Shown one piece after another: positions 46,114 to 54,241 of a stretch of 64,000 nucleotides of DNA. The number at the start of each line of letters is the position of its first letter. The first letter of the stretch is position 1. Under the pieces are notes generated by a model, which was not told the DNA's origin, made no database searches, and saw only the letters and a list, made by a program, of their open reading frames with translations. A program made the position numbers and the translations under genes. The stretch comes from Streptomyces griseomycini (GTDB taxonomy: Bacteria; Actinomycetota; Actinomycetes; Streptomycetales; Streptomycetaceae), in the NCBI RefSeq assembly GCF_014203535.1, contig NZ_JACHJI010000008.1, positions 124,001 to 188,000 on the forward strand, written 5' to 3'.

Positions 46114-46674
46114 GTGCTGATCACCCACGACACCCGGTGCGCGCTGGACACCGTGGTGGATCTGGTGAACACCGCGCCGGAGGACGACGCGACGCCGGAC
46201 GGACTGCCGGATGTCGCGGCTCTCGAGGTTTTCGTGCAGAAGCACGAGGTCAGCGAGGTCGGAGTGCTCACGGAGCTCGATCTGGCCGCGGTGCGCAAGA
46301 TCCGCGGCCGGTTCGCGGCGGTGTTCGCCGCTCCCGACGCCCGCAGCGCCGCCGGGCTGATCAACGAGCTGATCGCGGCCGCGGGCACCACCCCCCGGCT
46401 CACGGACCACGACGGCTACGACTGGCACGTGCACTACTTCGCGCCCGGCGCCTCCGTCGCCGACCACCTGGCCGCCGACTGCGGGATGGCGCTGGCGTTC
46501 TTCGTGGTCGCGGGCGAGCAGGAGCGCCTGCGGCGCTGTGAGGCCCCGGACTGCCGGCACGCCTTCGTCGACCTCTCCCGCAACCGCTCGCGCCGCTACT
46601 GCGACAGCCGCACCTGCGGCAACCGCCTGCACGTCGCCGCGTACCGGGCGCGGCGCAAGGAGGCGGCGGGCTGA
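46114..46674 (+). CDS. CGNR zinc-finger (ABATE domain) regulator
   Basis: A 186-aa protein with an N-terminal ABATE-type domain (TRCALDTVVDLVNTAP) and a C-terminal CGNR zinc finger. The zinc ligands are C in RRCEAPDCRHAFVD and C in RRYCDSRTCGNRLHVAAYRA, giving four cysteines. Such proteins are considered stress-linked transcription regulators in actinobacteria, but targets are unknown. The GTG at 46114 follows AGGGAG eight bases upstream and decides against a longer reading. Confidence 0.9.
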   Translation: MLITHDTRCALDTVVDLVNTAPEDDATPDGLPDVAALEVFVQKHEVSEVGVLTELDLAAVRKIRGRFAAVFAAPDARSAAGLINELIAAAGTTPRLTDHDGYDWHVHYFAPGASVADHLAADCGMALAFFVVAGEQERLRRCEAPDCRHAFVDLSRNRSRRYCDSRTCGNRLHVAAYRARRKEAAG

Positions 46675-46706
46675 CCGTCCGGGCAGCCCGGCGAGGCCCC
46701 TGGACG

Positions 46707-46733
46707 GAGGTCCCGGAACCGAGGTCCCGGAAC
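46707..46733. repeat. Two tandem copies of a 14-bp unit
   Basis: GAGGTCCCGGAAC occurs at 46707-46719 and again at 46721-46733, with a single C between. It lies just after the CGNR gene. No function is evident. Confidence 0.8.
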
Positions 46734-46828
46734 AAGGGGCACGGGGCCGGTGGGCGGGTTCTCCCGGCGCTTCCCTGTGCCGTGCCGACGCGGTCCCGAC
46801 GGGTGACGCCGGGTACCGCGGGTACGGC

Positions 46829-46981
46829 TCACAGCCACAGCAGGTCGTGCAGGGCAGCCGTGAGCAGCAGACACCCGATCACCGCAAGGAAGATCATCAG
46901 CGGTGGCTGGGATAGGGCGAAGAGGCATCCACGCGGCTCGTCCTGAGGCGGCGCGGCATCGCTCTGTTTCGTGTCCAGCAT
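46829..46981 (-). CDS. Small 50-aa membrane protein
   Basis: The reading frame runs from ATG at 46981 to TGA at 46829. It begins MLDTKQSDAAPPQDEPRG (soluble, acidic) and ends in one hydrophobic helix from about residue 28 to the C-terminus (LMIFLAVIGCLLLTAA, then LHDLLWL). Codon third positions are strongly G/C, and the polar-then-hydrophobic design is that of a single-pass membrane protein. The ribosome site is weak. I cannot assign a family. It converges with the CGNR gene. Confidence 0.6.
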   Translation of the reverse strand: MLDTKQSDAAPPQDEPRGCLFALSQPPLMIFLAVIGCLLLTAALHDLLWL

Positions 46982-47155
46982 CTCGCGGCGATGATGACGC
47001 ATCGGGAGCGTTGGAGGCGATCAAGACGCACGGGGTGAACGCGGGTTCGCCGATTCCGTGATCTACGGATCGGGTTGTGATCACTTCCGGACGCCGCGGG
47101 ATCCCCTATGACGTTTCAGCCCGCTCACGCCCGTCGCCCGCGGTCAGGCGCACCG

Positions 47156-47593
47156 TCATATGCCGTGCTTCTTGAGGATGGCCTCGATGTCGCTGAAGTC
47201 GTCGTCGCCCCGGGAGGCGGGCGCGGGCCGGGTCGCCGGGCGGGAGCCCTGCCCCAGGGAGGGCGCCGAGGCCGCCGGGGCCACCGTCTCCGGCTGTGCC
47301 GCCGCCCGGGCCGCCTTGCGCTCCTTGCGCGTGCCACCGCGTCGGCGCTCCACGGTACGCGTGGTCGCGAACAGCACCCAGGACAGACCCAGCACGCCGA
47401 AGCCCGCCCAGGCCGTCGGGCTGAAGGCGGTGTCGGCCAGCCAGTCGACGACGCCGGTCATCACCAGACCGACGGGGACGAGCGCGTAGGCGGCGATGCG
47501 GGCCGCGGCGAGGAAGCGCTTGCGGTAGGCCGTGACCACCGCGATGCCCAGGCCCGCCGCGGAGACGGCGGAACAGACGGTCTCGGCAATCAT
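47156..47593 (-). CDS. Unknown membrane protein with conserved C-terminal motif
   Basis: A 145-aa protein with three or four hydrophobic segments in the first 85 residues (including YALVPVGLVMTGVVDWLAD and FGVLGLSWVLFATT). A basic, Ala/Pro-rich linker follows, ending in DDDFSDIEAILKKHGI. The end motif looks like a short conserved interaction peptide. The ATG at 47593 follows CTGGAGGACC. It is divergent from the DsbA-like gene. I do not recognise a function. Confidence 0.8.
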   Translation of the reverse strand: MIAETVCSAVSAAGLGIAVVTAYRKRFLAAARIAAYALVPVGLVMTGVVDWLADTAFSPTAWAGFGVLGLSWVLFATTRTVERRRGGTRKERKAARAAAQPETVAPAASAPSLGQGSRPATRPAPASRGDDDFSDIEAILKKHGI

Positions 47594-47820
47594 CCGGTCC
47601 TCCAGGCGGCGTGCGGTCGCAGCGGGTGCTTCGTCCCTTCCATCCTGCACCTGCCGGACCCCGCCGGGCCATGCTCCGGCCGGACATCAGGGACATCTCC
47701 GGGTCGACTCCTCCGCAGGTGCCGGTGGTGGCGTACGACCGGCCGGGAACGGTTCCGGGGTTTCCGGGACCGCGCGGGGTCCGATTGGGTGGACCCGGGC
47801 GGGACTGGGAGACTGTGGCC

Positions 47821-48345
47821 ATGAGCGACTCCTCCCCCGACCGCCCCGCCGCCCCCGTCCTCGACGTGTGGTGCGAGCTCCAGTGCCCGGACTGCCGCGA
47901 CGCCCTCGACGACCTCCGCGCCCTGCGCGCCCGCTACGGGGACCGTCTGGAGCTGCGGCTGCGGCACTTCCCGCTGGAGAAGCACAAGCACTCCTTCGCC
48001 GCCGCCCAGGCCGCCGAGGAGGCGCTGGAGCAGGGACAGGGCTGGCCCTACGTCGAGGCGGTGCTGGGCCGGGTCGAGGAGCTGGACCGCCGGGGGGAAC
48101 CCTTCCTGGTCGAGGTCGCCCGGGAACTCGGTCTGGACGCCGAGGAGTTCGACACCGCACTGATCGACGGGCGACACATCCTGGTCGTGGACGCGGACCA
48201 GGCCGAGGGCAAGGCGATCGGGGTGACGGGCACCCCGACCTACGTCATCGGCGGTGAGCGCCTCGACGGCGGCAAGAGCCAGGAGGGCCTGCGCGAGCGC
48301 GTCGAGGAGATCGCGGACCGGCTGCTGGCCGGCCGGGAGGGCTGA
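47821..48345 (+). CDS. DsbA-family thioredoxin-fold protein, cytoplasmic
   Basis: A 174-aa DsbA/FrnE-like protein with the redox motif C22-P-D-C25 and a cis-Pro loop in VTGTPTYVIGG. There is no signal peptide or transmembrane helix, so it is expected to work in the cytoplasm, unlike classical DsbA. It is therefore an unlikely partner for the VKOR-type protein near 7 kb. The ATG at 47821 has GGGAG about ten bases upstream. The substrate is unknown; FrnE relatives are linked to oxidative stress. Confidence 0.87.
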   Translation: MSDSSPDRPAAPVLDVWCELQCPDCRDALDDLRALRARYGDRLELRLRHFPLEKHKHSFAAAQAAEEALEQGQGWPYVEAVLGRVEELDRRGEPFLVEVARELGLDAEEFDTALIDGRHILVVDADQAEGKAIGVTGTPTYVIGGERLDGGKSQEGLRERVEEIADRLLAGREG

Positions 48346-48580
48346 CGGCCACGCGGTCGCGGCGTGCCCGGGGGCGGCTGGGCCCGATCGCGTGACGGCC
48401 GGCTCCCGGGGCCTGCGCGCCGCCGGGCGGCTCAGGGCCTCCCGCCGCTCTCCGGCCGCGGCCACGGGGCAGGTCGTCAGGGCTCCGCCCGCCCGGCTCG
48501 AACCGCGGACACGGTGCGTGCCGGTGCGCGGGTCCGCTCCCGCCCGCCGCTCAGGAGCGGTGGTCCGGGAGCCTCACCGG

Positions 48581-49405
48581 CTACAGCAGCGTCTTGTACA
48601 TCGCGTACCCGACCGTCCCGTAGCCGAGTGACGCGTAGAGCCGCTCGGCCGGCGTGTTGCCCGCGAAGACGTTGAGGCCGAGGGTCCGTTTGCCCGCGGC
48701 GATCGCCTGGGCCTCGGCGAGCAGCATGAGGGAGCGTCCGTGTCCCCGGCCGCGGTGGGCGGCGTCGGTCTCGACGTCGAAGACGTAGCCGTGCTCCTCG
48801 CGCACCGAGAGCCACAGGGTGCCCACGGGCGTGCCCTCGTGCTCCAGGACGCTGAAGAGCATGCCCCCGGTGGCGCGGCCCTCGGGCAGCAGGACGGCGT
48901 TGTCCCTCTCCGCCTTGGCCCGCGCCTCGGCCTCGGGCACCCCGCGCGCGATCCAGTCCCGCGCGTACTTCTCGTCGCCCCTGGCCTTCCACGGCCCGTA
49001 CTCGGCGTCGGTCATCGGCCGCGCCCCGCTGCCCTCCGGGAGAGCGGGCGGGGTGTCGCCGAGCGGCTTCTCCATGCCGCGGCTGCGCACGACGTAGCCG
49101 AGCGCCGTGGCGAGGCGGAGGGCCGGTCCGGCGTCGGCGGGGACGGCCACCTCGATGCGGCGGCACCCCCAGCCGCGCACCACCTCCTCCGCCGCGAGCG
49201 CGGCCACCGTGCCCCGGCCGCGCCGACGGTCCGGTTCCTCGATGTGCAGGCTCGTGATCCGGGCCACGGCGTCACCGAAGACGGGGTGCGTGCCGAGGTG
49301 GACCGCCCCGACGGGACGGCTGTTGACGCACACCTGGTAGCGGCGCGAGCGCGTGCCGTCGGGGTTCTGCTGAAGCGGCTCGGTCGGCCGCAGGGTCGTG
49401 GTCAT
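48581..49405 (-). CDS. Tandem GNAT acetyltransferase
   Basis: A 274-aa protein with two GNAT folds. The first (about 20-110) has ITSLHIEEPDRRRGRGTVAA, an acetyl-CoA loop. The second (about 130-270) has VFDVETDAAHRGRGHGRSLM and LGLNVFAGNTPAERLYASLG. Both acetyl-CoA loops look intact, so two active domains or one structural domain are possible. The ATG at 49405 is used; a GTG one codon upstream is equally possible, and no strong ribosome site is seen. Substrate unknown. Confidence 0.87.
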   Translation of the reverse strand: MTTTLRPTEPLQQNPDGTRSRRYQVCVNSRPVGAVHLGTHPVFGDAVARITSLHIEEPDRRRGRGTVAALAAEEVVRGWGCRRIEVAVPADAGPALRLATALGYVVRSRGMEKPLGDTPPALPEGSGARPMTDAEYGPWKARGDEKYARDWIARGVPEAEARAKAERDNAVLLPEGRATGGMLFSVLEHEGTPVGTLWLSVREEHGYVFDVETDAAHRGRGHGRSLMLLAEAQAIAAGKRTLGLNVFAGNTPAERLYASLGYGTVGYAMYKTLL

Positions 49406-49466
49406 CACGGGTGTTCTACCCGCTGCCGCGCCCCGGTTCAGCCGAATATCCGGGCCGCCGCGGCCG

Positions 49467-50288
49467 TCACGGATCGAGGTCGGCGCCCGAGCGCTCGTCG
49501 AAGATCCGCATGGCCTTGGCGGTCACCGGGCCCGGGGCGCCGGGCAGTTCGCGGTCGTCGACGCGGTGCACCGCCTGCACGTCGCGCAGGGTGGAGGTGA
49601 GGAAGACCTCCTCGGCCCGTTCCAGCACGTCCAGCGGCAGGTCGGTCTCCTTGGCGCCGGTCCACTCCACGGTCAGGGCGCGGGTGACGCCCGCGAGGCA
49701 GCCGGAGGCGAGCGGCGGGGTGTGGATCTCTCCGTCGAGGACGACGAAGACGTTGGACCCGGTGCCCTCGCAGAGCTGTCCGACGGTGTTGCCGAACAGC
49801 GCCTCGGAGGCGCCCCGTTCCCGGGCGCGGGCGAGGGCGACGACGTTCTCGGCGTACGAGGTGGTCTTCAGGCCGGTGAGCGCGCCGCGCTCGTTGCGGG
49901 TCCAGGGCACGGTGACGACGGCGGTGGAGTCGGGGCGGCGGGTGGTCTCCCCGAGGGCGACCACGAGGGTCGGACCGTGCTCGCCGCGGTCGGAGCCGAG
50001 CGGGCCGTGGCCTCCGGTGCAGGTGATGCGCAGCCGGCCGAGCGGCATCGGGTTGGCCTCGAGGACGGCGGCGCAGGCGCGGCGGACCTCGTCCAGGTCG
50101 GGGTCGGGCAGCCCGAGTCCCCGGGCGGACCGGGTCAGCCGGTCGAGATGCCGGGTGAGCGCGAACGGACGGCCGTCCACGGCCTTCACCGTCTCGAAGA
50201 TGCCGTCGCCCACGGTCAGTCCGTGGTCGAAGACGGAGACGCGGGCGGACTCGATGTCCTGCAGCCCGCCGTCGAGCCAGATCTTCAC
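49467..50288 (-). CDS. pabC: Aminodeoxychorismate lyase-like (class IV PLP enzyme)
   Basis: A 273-aa fold-type IV PLP enzyme with N-terminal MKIWLDGGLQDIESARVSVF, lysine in TGLKTTSYAENVVALARA (probable Schiff-base Lys) and GTGSNVFVVLDGEIHTPPL. It most likely releases p-aminobenzoate from aminodeoxychorismate, given that its neighbour 3 bp upstream encodes the chorismate-processing subunit. A branched-chain or D-amino-acid aminotransferase role cannot be excluded. The start is GTG at 50288. Confidence 0.88.
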   Translation of the reverse strand: MKIWLDGGLQDIESARVSVFDHGLTVGDGIFETVKAVDGRPFALTRHLDRLTRSARGLGLPDPDLDEVRRACAAVLEANPMPLGRLRITCTGGHGPLGSDRGEHGPTLVVALGETTRRPDSTAVVTVPWTRNERGALTGLKTTSYAENVVALARARERGASEALFGNTVGQLCEGTGSNVFVVLDGEIHTPPLASGCLAGVTRALTVEWTGAKETDLPLDVLERAEEVFLTSTLRDVQAVHRVDDRELPGAPGPVTAKAMRIFDERSGADLDP

Positions 50289-50291
50289 CTC

Positions 50292-51338
50292 TTAGGTCCC
50301 TTCACTCACCTCGTACGTCCCCGACGCTACCGCGAGCAGCCGGGAAGCCTTCAGTTCGGTCTCCCGCCACTCCCCCTCGGGGTCGGAGCCCCAGGTGATC
50401 CCGGCGCCGGTGCCGAACCGCAGGACGGCACCGCCGCCGGCGTCCCGGTCGATCCAGAAGGTGCGGATGCCCACCGCCAGCTCTCCGGCGCCGCGGTCGG
50501 CGTCGACCCAGCCGACGCCTCCGCAGTAGGGACCGCGGGGCGCCGTCTCCAGCGCGTCGATGATCCGCAGTGCGCTCGACTTGGGCGCGCCGGTGACGGA
50601 GCCGGGCGGGAAGGCGGCGGCGAGCAGCTCGGGCCAGCCGGCGCCGGGGCGCAGCTCGCCCCGGACCGTCGACACGAGGTGGACCAGCCCCGGGTGCTTC
50701 TCGACGGCGCACAGGTCCGGCACCGTCACGGTGCCGGTGGCGCAGACCCGCCCGATGTCGTTGCGGACCAGGTCGACGATCATGACGTTCTCGGCGTAGT
50801 CCTTCTCCAGGAGGTCCGCCTCGGTGCGCCCGGTGCCCTTGATCGGTCCGGACTCGACGACACGCCCGTCGCGGCGCAGGAACAGCTCGGGCGACGCGGT
50901 GGCGATCTCCACCCCGTGCCCGGGCAGGCGAATCGTTCCTGCATACGGCGCCGGGTTGCCCCGGGCCAGCAGGGCCGTGAGGGCGTCCACGTCGGCGCCG
51001 GACGGCACGGGCGCGGACAGCACGCGGCAGAGGTTCGCCTGGTAGACCTCGCCGGCGGCGATGTGCTCGCGGACGCGGCGGACGGCCGCCGTGTACGCGG
51101 CGCGGTCCAGCGAGGACGTCCACTCGGCGACGCCCGGCCCCCGCCAGGCCCCCGGCCGGGGCACCGGCACCGGCTGCTCCCGGACGTCCCGGAAGCGGGC
51201 GCAGGTCAGACGGCCCTCGAAGCCGGCGACGACGGCCCAGAACCCGGTGGAGTCCAGGGCCGCGGGGTCGTCGGTGACGTCGAGGAGCCCGGTGGCGACG
51301 CGGTTGCCGAAACGGGCGAGAGGTGGGAGGTCAGGCAC
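50292..51338 (-). CDS. pabB: Aminodeoxychorismate synthase component I-like (chorismate-binding)
   Basis: A 348-aa chorismate-utilising enzyme. The PIKGT motif with its nucleophilic Lys (VVESGPIKGTGRT), DLVRNDIGRV, and GSVTGAPKSSALRIID are all present. PIKGT marks aminodeoxychorismate synthase rather than anthranilate synthase. The glutaminase subunit (PabA) is not in the window, so it must be encoded elsewhere. The protein is short for the family because the N-terminal subdomain is reduced. The stop is TAA, unusual for this GC content. It is probably cotranscribed with pabC for folate synthesis. Confidence 0.9.
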   Translation of the reverse strand: MPDLPPLARFGNRVATGLLDVTDDPAALDSTGFWAVVAGFEGRLTCARFRDVREQPVPVPRPGAWRGPGVAEWTSSLDRAAYTAAVRRVREHIAAGEVYQANLCRVLSAPVPSGADVDALTALLARGNPAPYAGTIRLPGHGVEIATASPELFLRRDGRVVESGPIKGTGRTEADLLEKDYAENVMIVDLVRNDIGRVCATGTVTVPDLCAVEKHPGLVHLVSTVRGELRPGAGWPELLAAAFPPGSVTGAPKSSALRIIDALETAPRGPYCGGVGWVDADRGAGELAVGIRTFWIDRDAGGGAVLRFGTGAGITWGSDPEGEWRETELKASRLLAVASGTYEVSEGT

Positions 51339-51515
51339 GCGACGAGTCTATGGCGGGCGCCCTCCCGGCGGCCCGGCCCGGCCCGTCCGGGCGCCCCGGC
51401 CGGGTCCGTGAACAGGCGCAACGCAGCACGCTGCACAAACGCGTTTTTGTACTGGCCCCGGAATCCGCTAGAGTTCAACTCGTCGCCGGGAAGCGCAAGC
51501 CGACCGAAACGACAG

Positions 51516-51588
51516 GCGGACGTAGCTCAGTTGGTAGAGCGCAACCTTGCCAAGGTTGAGGTCGCGAGTTCGAGCCTCGTCGTCCGCT
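51516..51588 (+). tRNA. tRNA-Gly (GCC)
   Basis: A 73-nt cloverleaf: acceptor GCGGACG/CGTCCGC, anticodon loop TTGCCAA (GCC) between CAACC and GGTTG, and T-loop GTTCGAG. It is the first tRNA of a five-gene cluster. Confidence 0.97.
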
Positions 51589-51625
51589 CGCAGGAAGAGG
51601 GGGCTTCCCGGTCCCCTGCACTCCT

Positions 51626-51699
51626 GGTGGAGTGGCCGAGAGGCGAGGCAACGGCCTGCAAAGCCGTCTACACGGGTTCAAATCCCGTCTCCACCTCCA
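51626..51699 (+). tRNA. tRNA-Cys (GCA)
   Basis: Cloverleaf with acceptor GGTGGAG/CTCCACC, anticodon loop CTGCAAA (GCA) and T-arm CGGGTTCAAATCCCG. CCA (51697-51699) is encoded after discriminator T, unlike its neighbours. Confidence 0.95.
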
Positions 51700-51700
51700 A

Positions 51701-51772
51701 GGACGATTAGCTCAGCGGGAGAGCGCTTCCCTGACACGGAAGAGGTCACTGGTTCAATCCCAGTATCGTCCA
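51701..51772 (+). tRNA. tRNA-Val (GAC), copy 1
   Basis: A 72-nt tRNA with acceptor GGACGAT/ATCGTCC and anticodon loop CTGACAC (GAC). It starts 1 bp after the tRNA-Cys CCA. Confidence 0.97.
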
Positions 51773-51791
51773 CTGGATCTTCGGATCCCCC

Positions 51792-51863
51792 GCGCGATTA
51801 GCTCAGCGGGAGAGCGCTTCCCTGACACGGAAGAGGTCACTGGTTCAATCCCAGTATCGCGCA
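51792..51863 (+). tRNA. tRNA-Val (GAC), copy 2 with altered acceptor stem
   Basis: The body is identical to copies 1 and 3, but the acceptor stem is GCGCGAT/ATCGCGC. Both strands of the stem changed together at positions 2 and 3, so pairing is kept. Confidence 0.96.
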
Positions 51864-51906
51864 CGCAGTGCCCGTGATCCGCTCCTCGGAGTGGTCGTGG
51901 TCCCGA

Positions 51907-51978
51907 GGACGATTAGCTCAGCGGGAGAGCGCTTCCCTGACACGGAAGAGGTCACTGGTTCAATCCCAGTATCGTCCA
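51907..51978 (+). tRNA. tRNA-Val (GAC), copy 3
   Basis: Identical over its full length to copy 1 at 51701-51772: acceptor GGACGAT/ATCGTCC and anticodon GAC. Confidence 0.97.
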
Positions 51979-51988
51979 CATCACACCG

Positions 51989-52020
51989 GAGCCCCCGGTC
52001 GCGACAGCGGCCGGGGGCTC
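51989..52020 (+). terminator. Terminator of the tRNA cluster
   Basis: A 14-bp stem with one G-T wobble (51989-52002 with 52007-52020) and a 4-nt loop lies 11 nt after the last tRNA. It also faces the 3' end of the zinc-ribbon gene on the minus strand. Confidence 0.8.
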
Positions 52021-52036
52021 GGTCGTCCTCGGGCCT

Positions 52037-52318
52037 TCAGGACGAGAACAGCATGTGGCCGAAGCTCTTGTGGCGGCGGTGACCGTGGTGGCCACCGTGC
52101 GGGGCGCCCCACGCGGGAGGCGGCGGGGCCGCCGGATACGCCTGCGGAGCGGCGGGCGGAGCGGGCGGTGCGGGCTGGGCCCACTGGGCCTCCAGCCGGG
52201 TCAGCGACTCCAGCTCGCCGTAGTCGAGGAAGATCCCCCGGCACCCGCTGCACTGCTCGATCTGGACACCGTTGCGGTTGTAGCTGTGCATCGGCGCACG
52301 GCACTTCGGACACTGCAT
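52037..52318 (-). CDS. TFIIB-type zinc-ribbon protein
   Basis: A 93-aa protein with an N-terminal zinc ribbon, MQCPKCRAPMHSYNRNGV then QCSGCRGIFLDYGELESL (CxxC...CxxC, zf-TFIIB family). A Pro/Ala-rich linker follows, then a His/Arg-rich end. The function is unknown; the ribbon suggests nucleic-acid or protein binding. It converges on the tRNA cluster and lies 80 bp downstream of the phosphotransferase gene. Confidence 0.9.
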   Translation of the reverse strand: MQCPKCRAPMHSYNRNGVQIEQCSGCRGIFLDYGELESLTRLEAQWAQPAPPAPPAAPQAYPAAPPPPAWGAPHGGHHGHRRHKSFGHMLFSS

Positions 52319-52398
52319 GATCGATTCGACTCCTCGCCGGTCGGCCCTGCTTCACACGTCGCCAGGACAGACTCCGTCCGGCTTCGCTCGGTTGCACC

Positions 52399-53331
52399 CT
52401 AGTCCGTGGACGTGTGCGTCGACCGGGGCGGGAGCGCGGCCATGCGCGCACAGGCGTCGATCACGGACTGCTCCACCTCGTCCGGGGACCGCCCGTCCGC
52501 CGTGGCCTTGGCGATCATCCGCGCGGCGGTCTGCACGGTGAGGGCACGGGCCGGGACGTCCAGAACGGCCCAGGGGTCGCCGTCGCCGGGGACGGCCGGC
52601 CCGCCCGCGGCGCGATAGGCGTCGAGGAACCGTCCCCACTCCTCCCCCGGCAGCAGCCCGCAGGCGTACCAGGCCGCCGGACGCGCCAGGTCCCAGGCGG
52701 GGACGCCCACCCCCAGGTCGTCGACGTCGATCAGCCGCCAGGAACCGCCGGGGAGACGCACGAGCTGCCCCAGGTGGAGATCGCCGTGGCAGAGGGTGGT
52801 GCGGTCCGGCATCGGGGCCTCGGCGCGGGCCCACGGGGGCAGGGCGGCCCAGGCGCGCAGGACGGGGACGGCGGCCGGGGCGGAGCCGAGTGCCCGCAGC
52901 CGGGTGACGGCGCGGGCCGCCTTGGCCGGGCCCCGCATGGCGGACAGCGGCACGGGGGCGGGGGTGCGGTGCAGCAGGGCGAGCAGGGCGGCGGCGGCCT
53001 CCCACGGGGCGGTGTCGGGATCCTCCGGGTCGACCGGTGTGCCGTACGGCCAGAAGGTCACGAGCCGGCCGTGCAGGCCGACCGGGCCCGGACCGAGCGG
53101 GGGCAGGAAGACGTCCGGGAGGCGCGCGGCCACGGTGAGGCGCCGGGCCAGTTCCACGGGGTCGGCGTCCGGGGCGTGGGCCTTCGCGACGGTGTCCGCG
53201 TGGCGTACGACGGTGCCGTCGGGGCGGTCGGCCAGGGTGCCGGTCGCACCGCAGGGGCAGGCGGGGGTGCGTGCGTGGGCCACGCCTCTGACGCGGGCGG
53301 TGAGGTCGGGGAGGAGGGCGTCGGCGGTCAT
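52399..53331 (-). CDS. APH-family phosphotransferase
   Basis: A 310-aa aminoglycoside-phosphotransferase-fold kinase. The catalytic loop LCHGDLHLGQL is near residue 178 and the metal-binding LIDVDDLGVGVPAWDLARP follows. The N-terminal lobe is Arg/Ala/Pro-rich, and the small-molecule substrate cannot be told from sequence; this need not be a resistance enzyme. The ATG at 53331 (MTADALLPDLTARVRG) follows CAGGGAGC. It lies 68 bp beyond a terminator hairpin. Confidence 0.88.
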   Translation of the reverse strand: MTADALLPDLTARVRGVAHARTPACPCGATGTLADRPDGTVVRHADTVAKAHAPDADPVELARRLTVAARLPDVFLPPLGPGPVGLHGRLVTFWPYGTPVDPEDPDTAPWEAAAALLALLHRTPAPVPLSAMRGPAKAARAVTRLRALGSAPAAVPVLRAWAALPPWARAEAPMPDRTTLCHGDLHLGQLVRLPGGSWRLIDVDDLGVGVPAWDLARPAAWYACGLLPGEEWGRFLDAYRAAGGPAVPGDGDPWAVLDVPARALTVQTAARMIAKATADGRSPDEVEQSVIDACARMAALPPRSTHTSTD

Positions 53332-53412
53332 GGGGCTCCCTGGGGCGCGGGTCTGGAGGGAGGGTACGCGGAGGGGCGCGGTGCCTCCGCCGGCCCGCCG
53401 GAGGCAAAAGCA

Positions 53413-53444
53413 ATGCCGGCGCAGCTCCCCAGCTGCGCCGGCAT
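53413..53444 (-). terminator. Terminator of the small membrane-protein gene
   Basis: A perfect 14-bp stem (53413-53426 with 53431-53444) with a CCCC loop is followed on the minus strand by TTGCTTTTGC. It lies 88 nt downstream of the stop at 53533 and upstream of the phosphotransferase gene. Confidence 0.85.
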
Positions 53445-53532
53445 CTGTGCCGTCCGCCGCACCCCCGTCCCCACGGGGTTTCACGGGTGGATGTCCCCGC
53501 CCGGACCGCTCTTCCGGGCCTGGGGTCGCCGC

Positions 53533-53742
53533 TCAGCGCCCCAGCATCTCGCCCACGGACGACGCCTGTGTGGCCACCGTCTCCCACCCGTCGAAGACGA
53601 GGAGGAGCAGGACCGCCAGGGGAAGGGCCATCAGCGTCGCCACCAGCGGGTGGCGGCGGCCCTCGCGGCGCGGCCGGAACACGGCGGTGTCCGCCATCCG
53701 TTCCCGCGTGCGGACCAGTGTCCGCGGTGCCGTGTGGGCCAT
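53533..53742 (-). CDS. Small 69-aa membrane protein
   Basis: A basic N-terminus (MAHTAPRTLVRTRERMADTA) is followed by one transmembrane helix at about 34-52 (VATLMALPLAVLLLLVFDGW) and a short tail. The ribosome site AGGAGAGG lies six bases before the ATG, and a terminator follows, so it is probably a real gene. No family is recognised. Confidence 0.7.
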   Translation of the reverse strand: MAHTAPRTLVRTRERMADTAVFRPRREGRRHPLVATLMALPLAVLLLLVFDGWETVATQASSVGEMLGR

Positions 53743-53965
53743 GGCCCCTCTCCTGACCGTTTCGGTTGTCGTGCTGCCGTGTTGTCGTGTGCTGTCGTCG
53801 GCAGCGGCGGGCGTCCGACCTCGGGGGACGAGTGCTGCACCCGCCGCTTGACCTCAAATCTAGGGGCCCGGCGCTCCCCGGACGTCATGCCCTCGTACCG
53901 ATTGCCGGGCCTCCCGGAGGATGAGCCGTGACCTGCGGTGTACTCCCCTGGGTGGAGACGGGGTC

Positions 53966-54241
53966 CTACGTCTCAGGGACATCCCGGAAGGGCCGACCGC
54001 TCTGTCCGGCTTTCTCCGAGGTGTCCTCCCGCGGCACCGGCTGCTCCACCAGGGCGAGCACCCGGTTCGCCATGAAGCGGGCCGTCCGCACGACTGCCCC
54101 GGTTCGGGTGACTTCGCTCACTTCCACCACCCCCCGGCGGACCGCCGTCTCCACCCGGCGCCCGGCCCGGCTCGCCACCACCTCGTACGTGCGCGTCGTG
54201 TCCCCCGCGTCCACGACTATCTCCACGCGATCACCCTTCAC
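53966..54241 (-). CDS. Conserved-looking hypothetical protein, 91 aa
   Basis: Starting at GTG 54241 (VKGDRVEIVVDAGDTTRTYE), this small basic protein has alternating beta-strand-like segments (YEVVASRAGRRVETAVRRGV) and no membrane helix. GGGGGA lies eight bases upstream of the GTG; an in-frame ATG farther upstream is less likely. It is divergent from the membrane Ser/Thr kinase gene. No function can be assigned. Confidence 0.6.
   Translation of the reverse strand: MKGDRVEIVVDAGDTTRTYEVVASRAGRRVETAVRRGVVEVSEVTRTGAVVRTARFMANRVLALVEQPVPREDTSEKAGQSGRPFRDVPET

Noticed and set aside
46734..46798. GGCACGG/CCGTGCC inverted arms as a terminator for the CGNR gene
   Set aside because: Only about 7 bp pair across a loop of roughly 40 nt, which is too weak to call.
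48346..48580. Possible small gene or RNA between the DsbA-like and GNAT genes
   Set aside because: Both strands open only into Arg/Gly/Pro-rich frames without ribosome sites, and no strong hairpin was found.
51516..51978. Repeated 60-70 bp blocks resembling a CRISPR array
   Set aside because: The repeats fold as complete tRNAs (Gly, Cys, three Val). There are no regular spacers and no cas genes.
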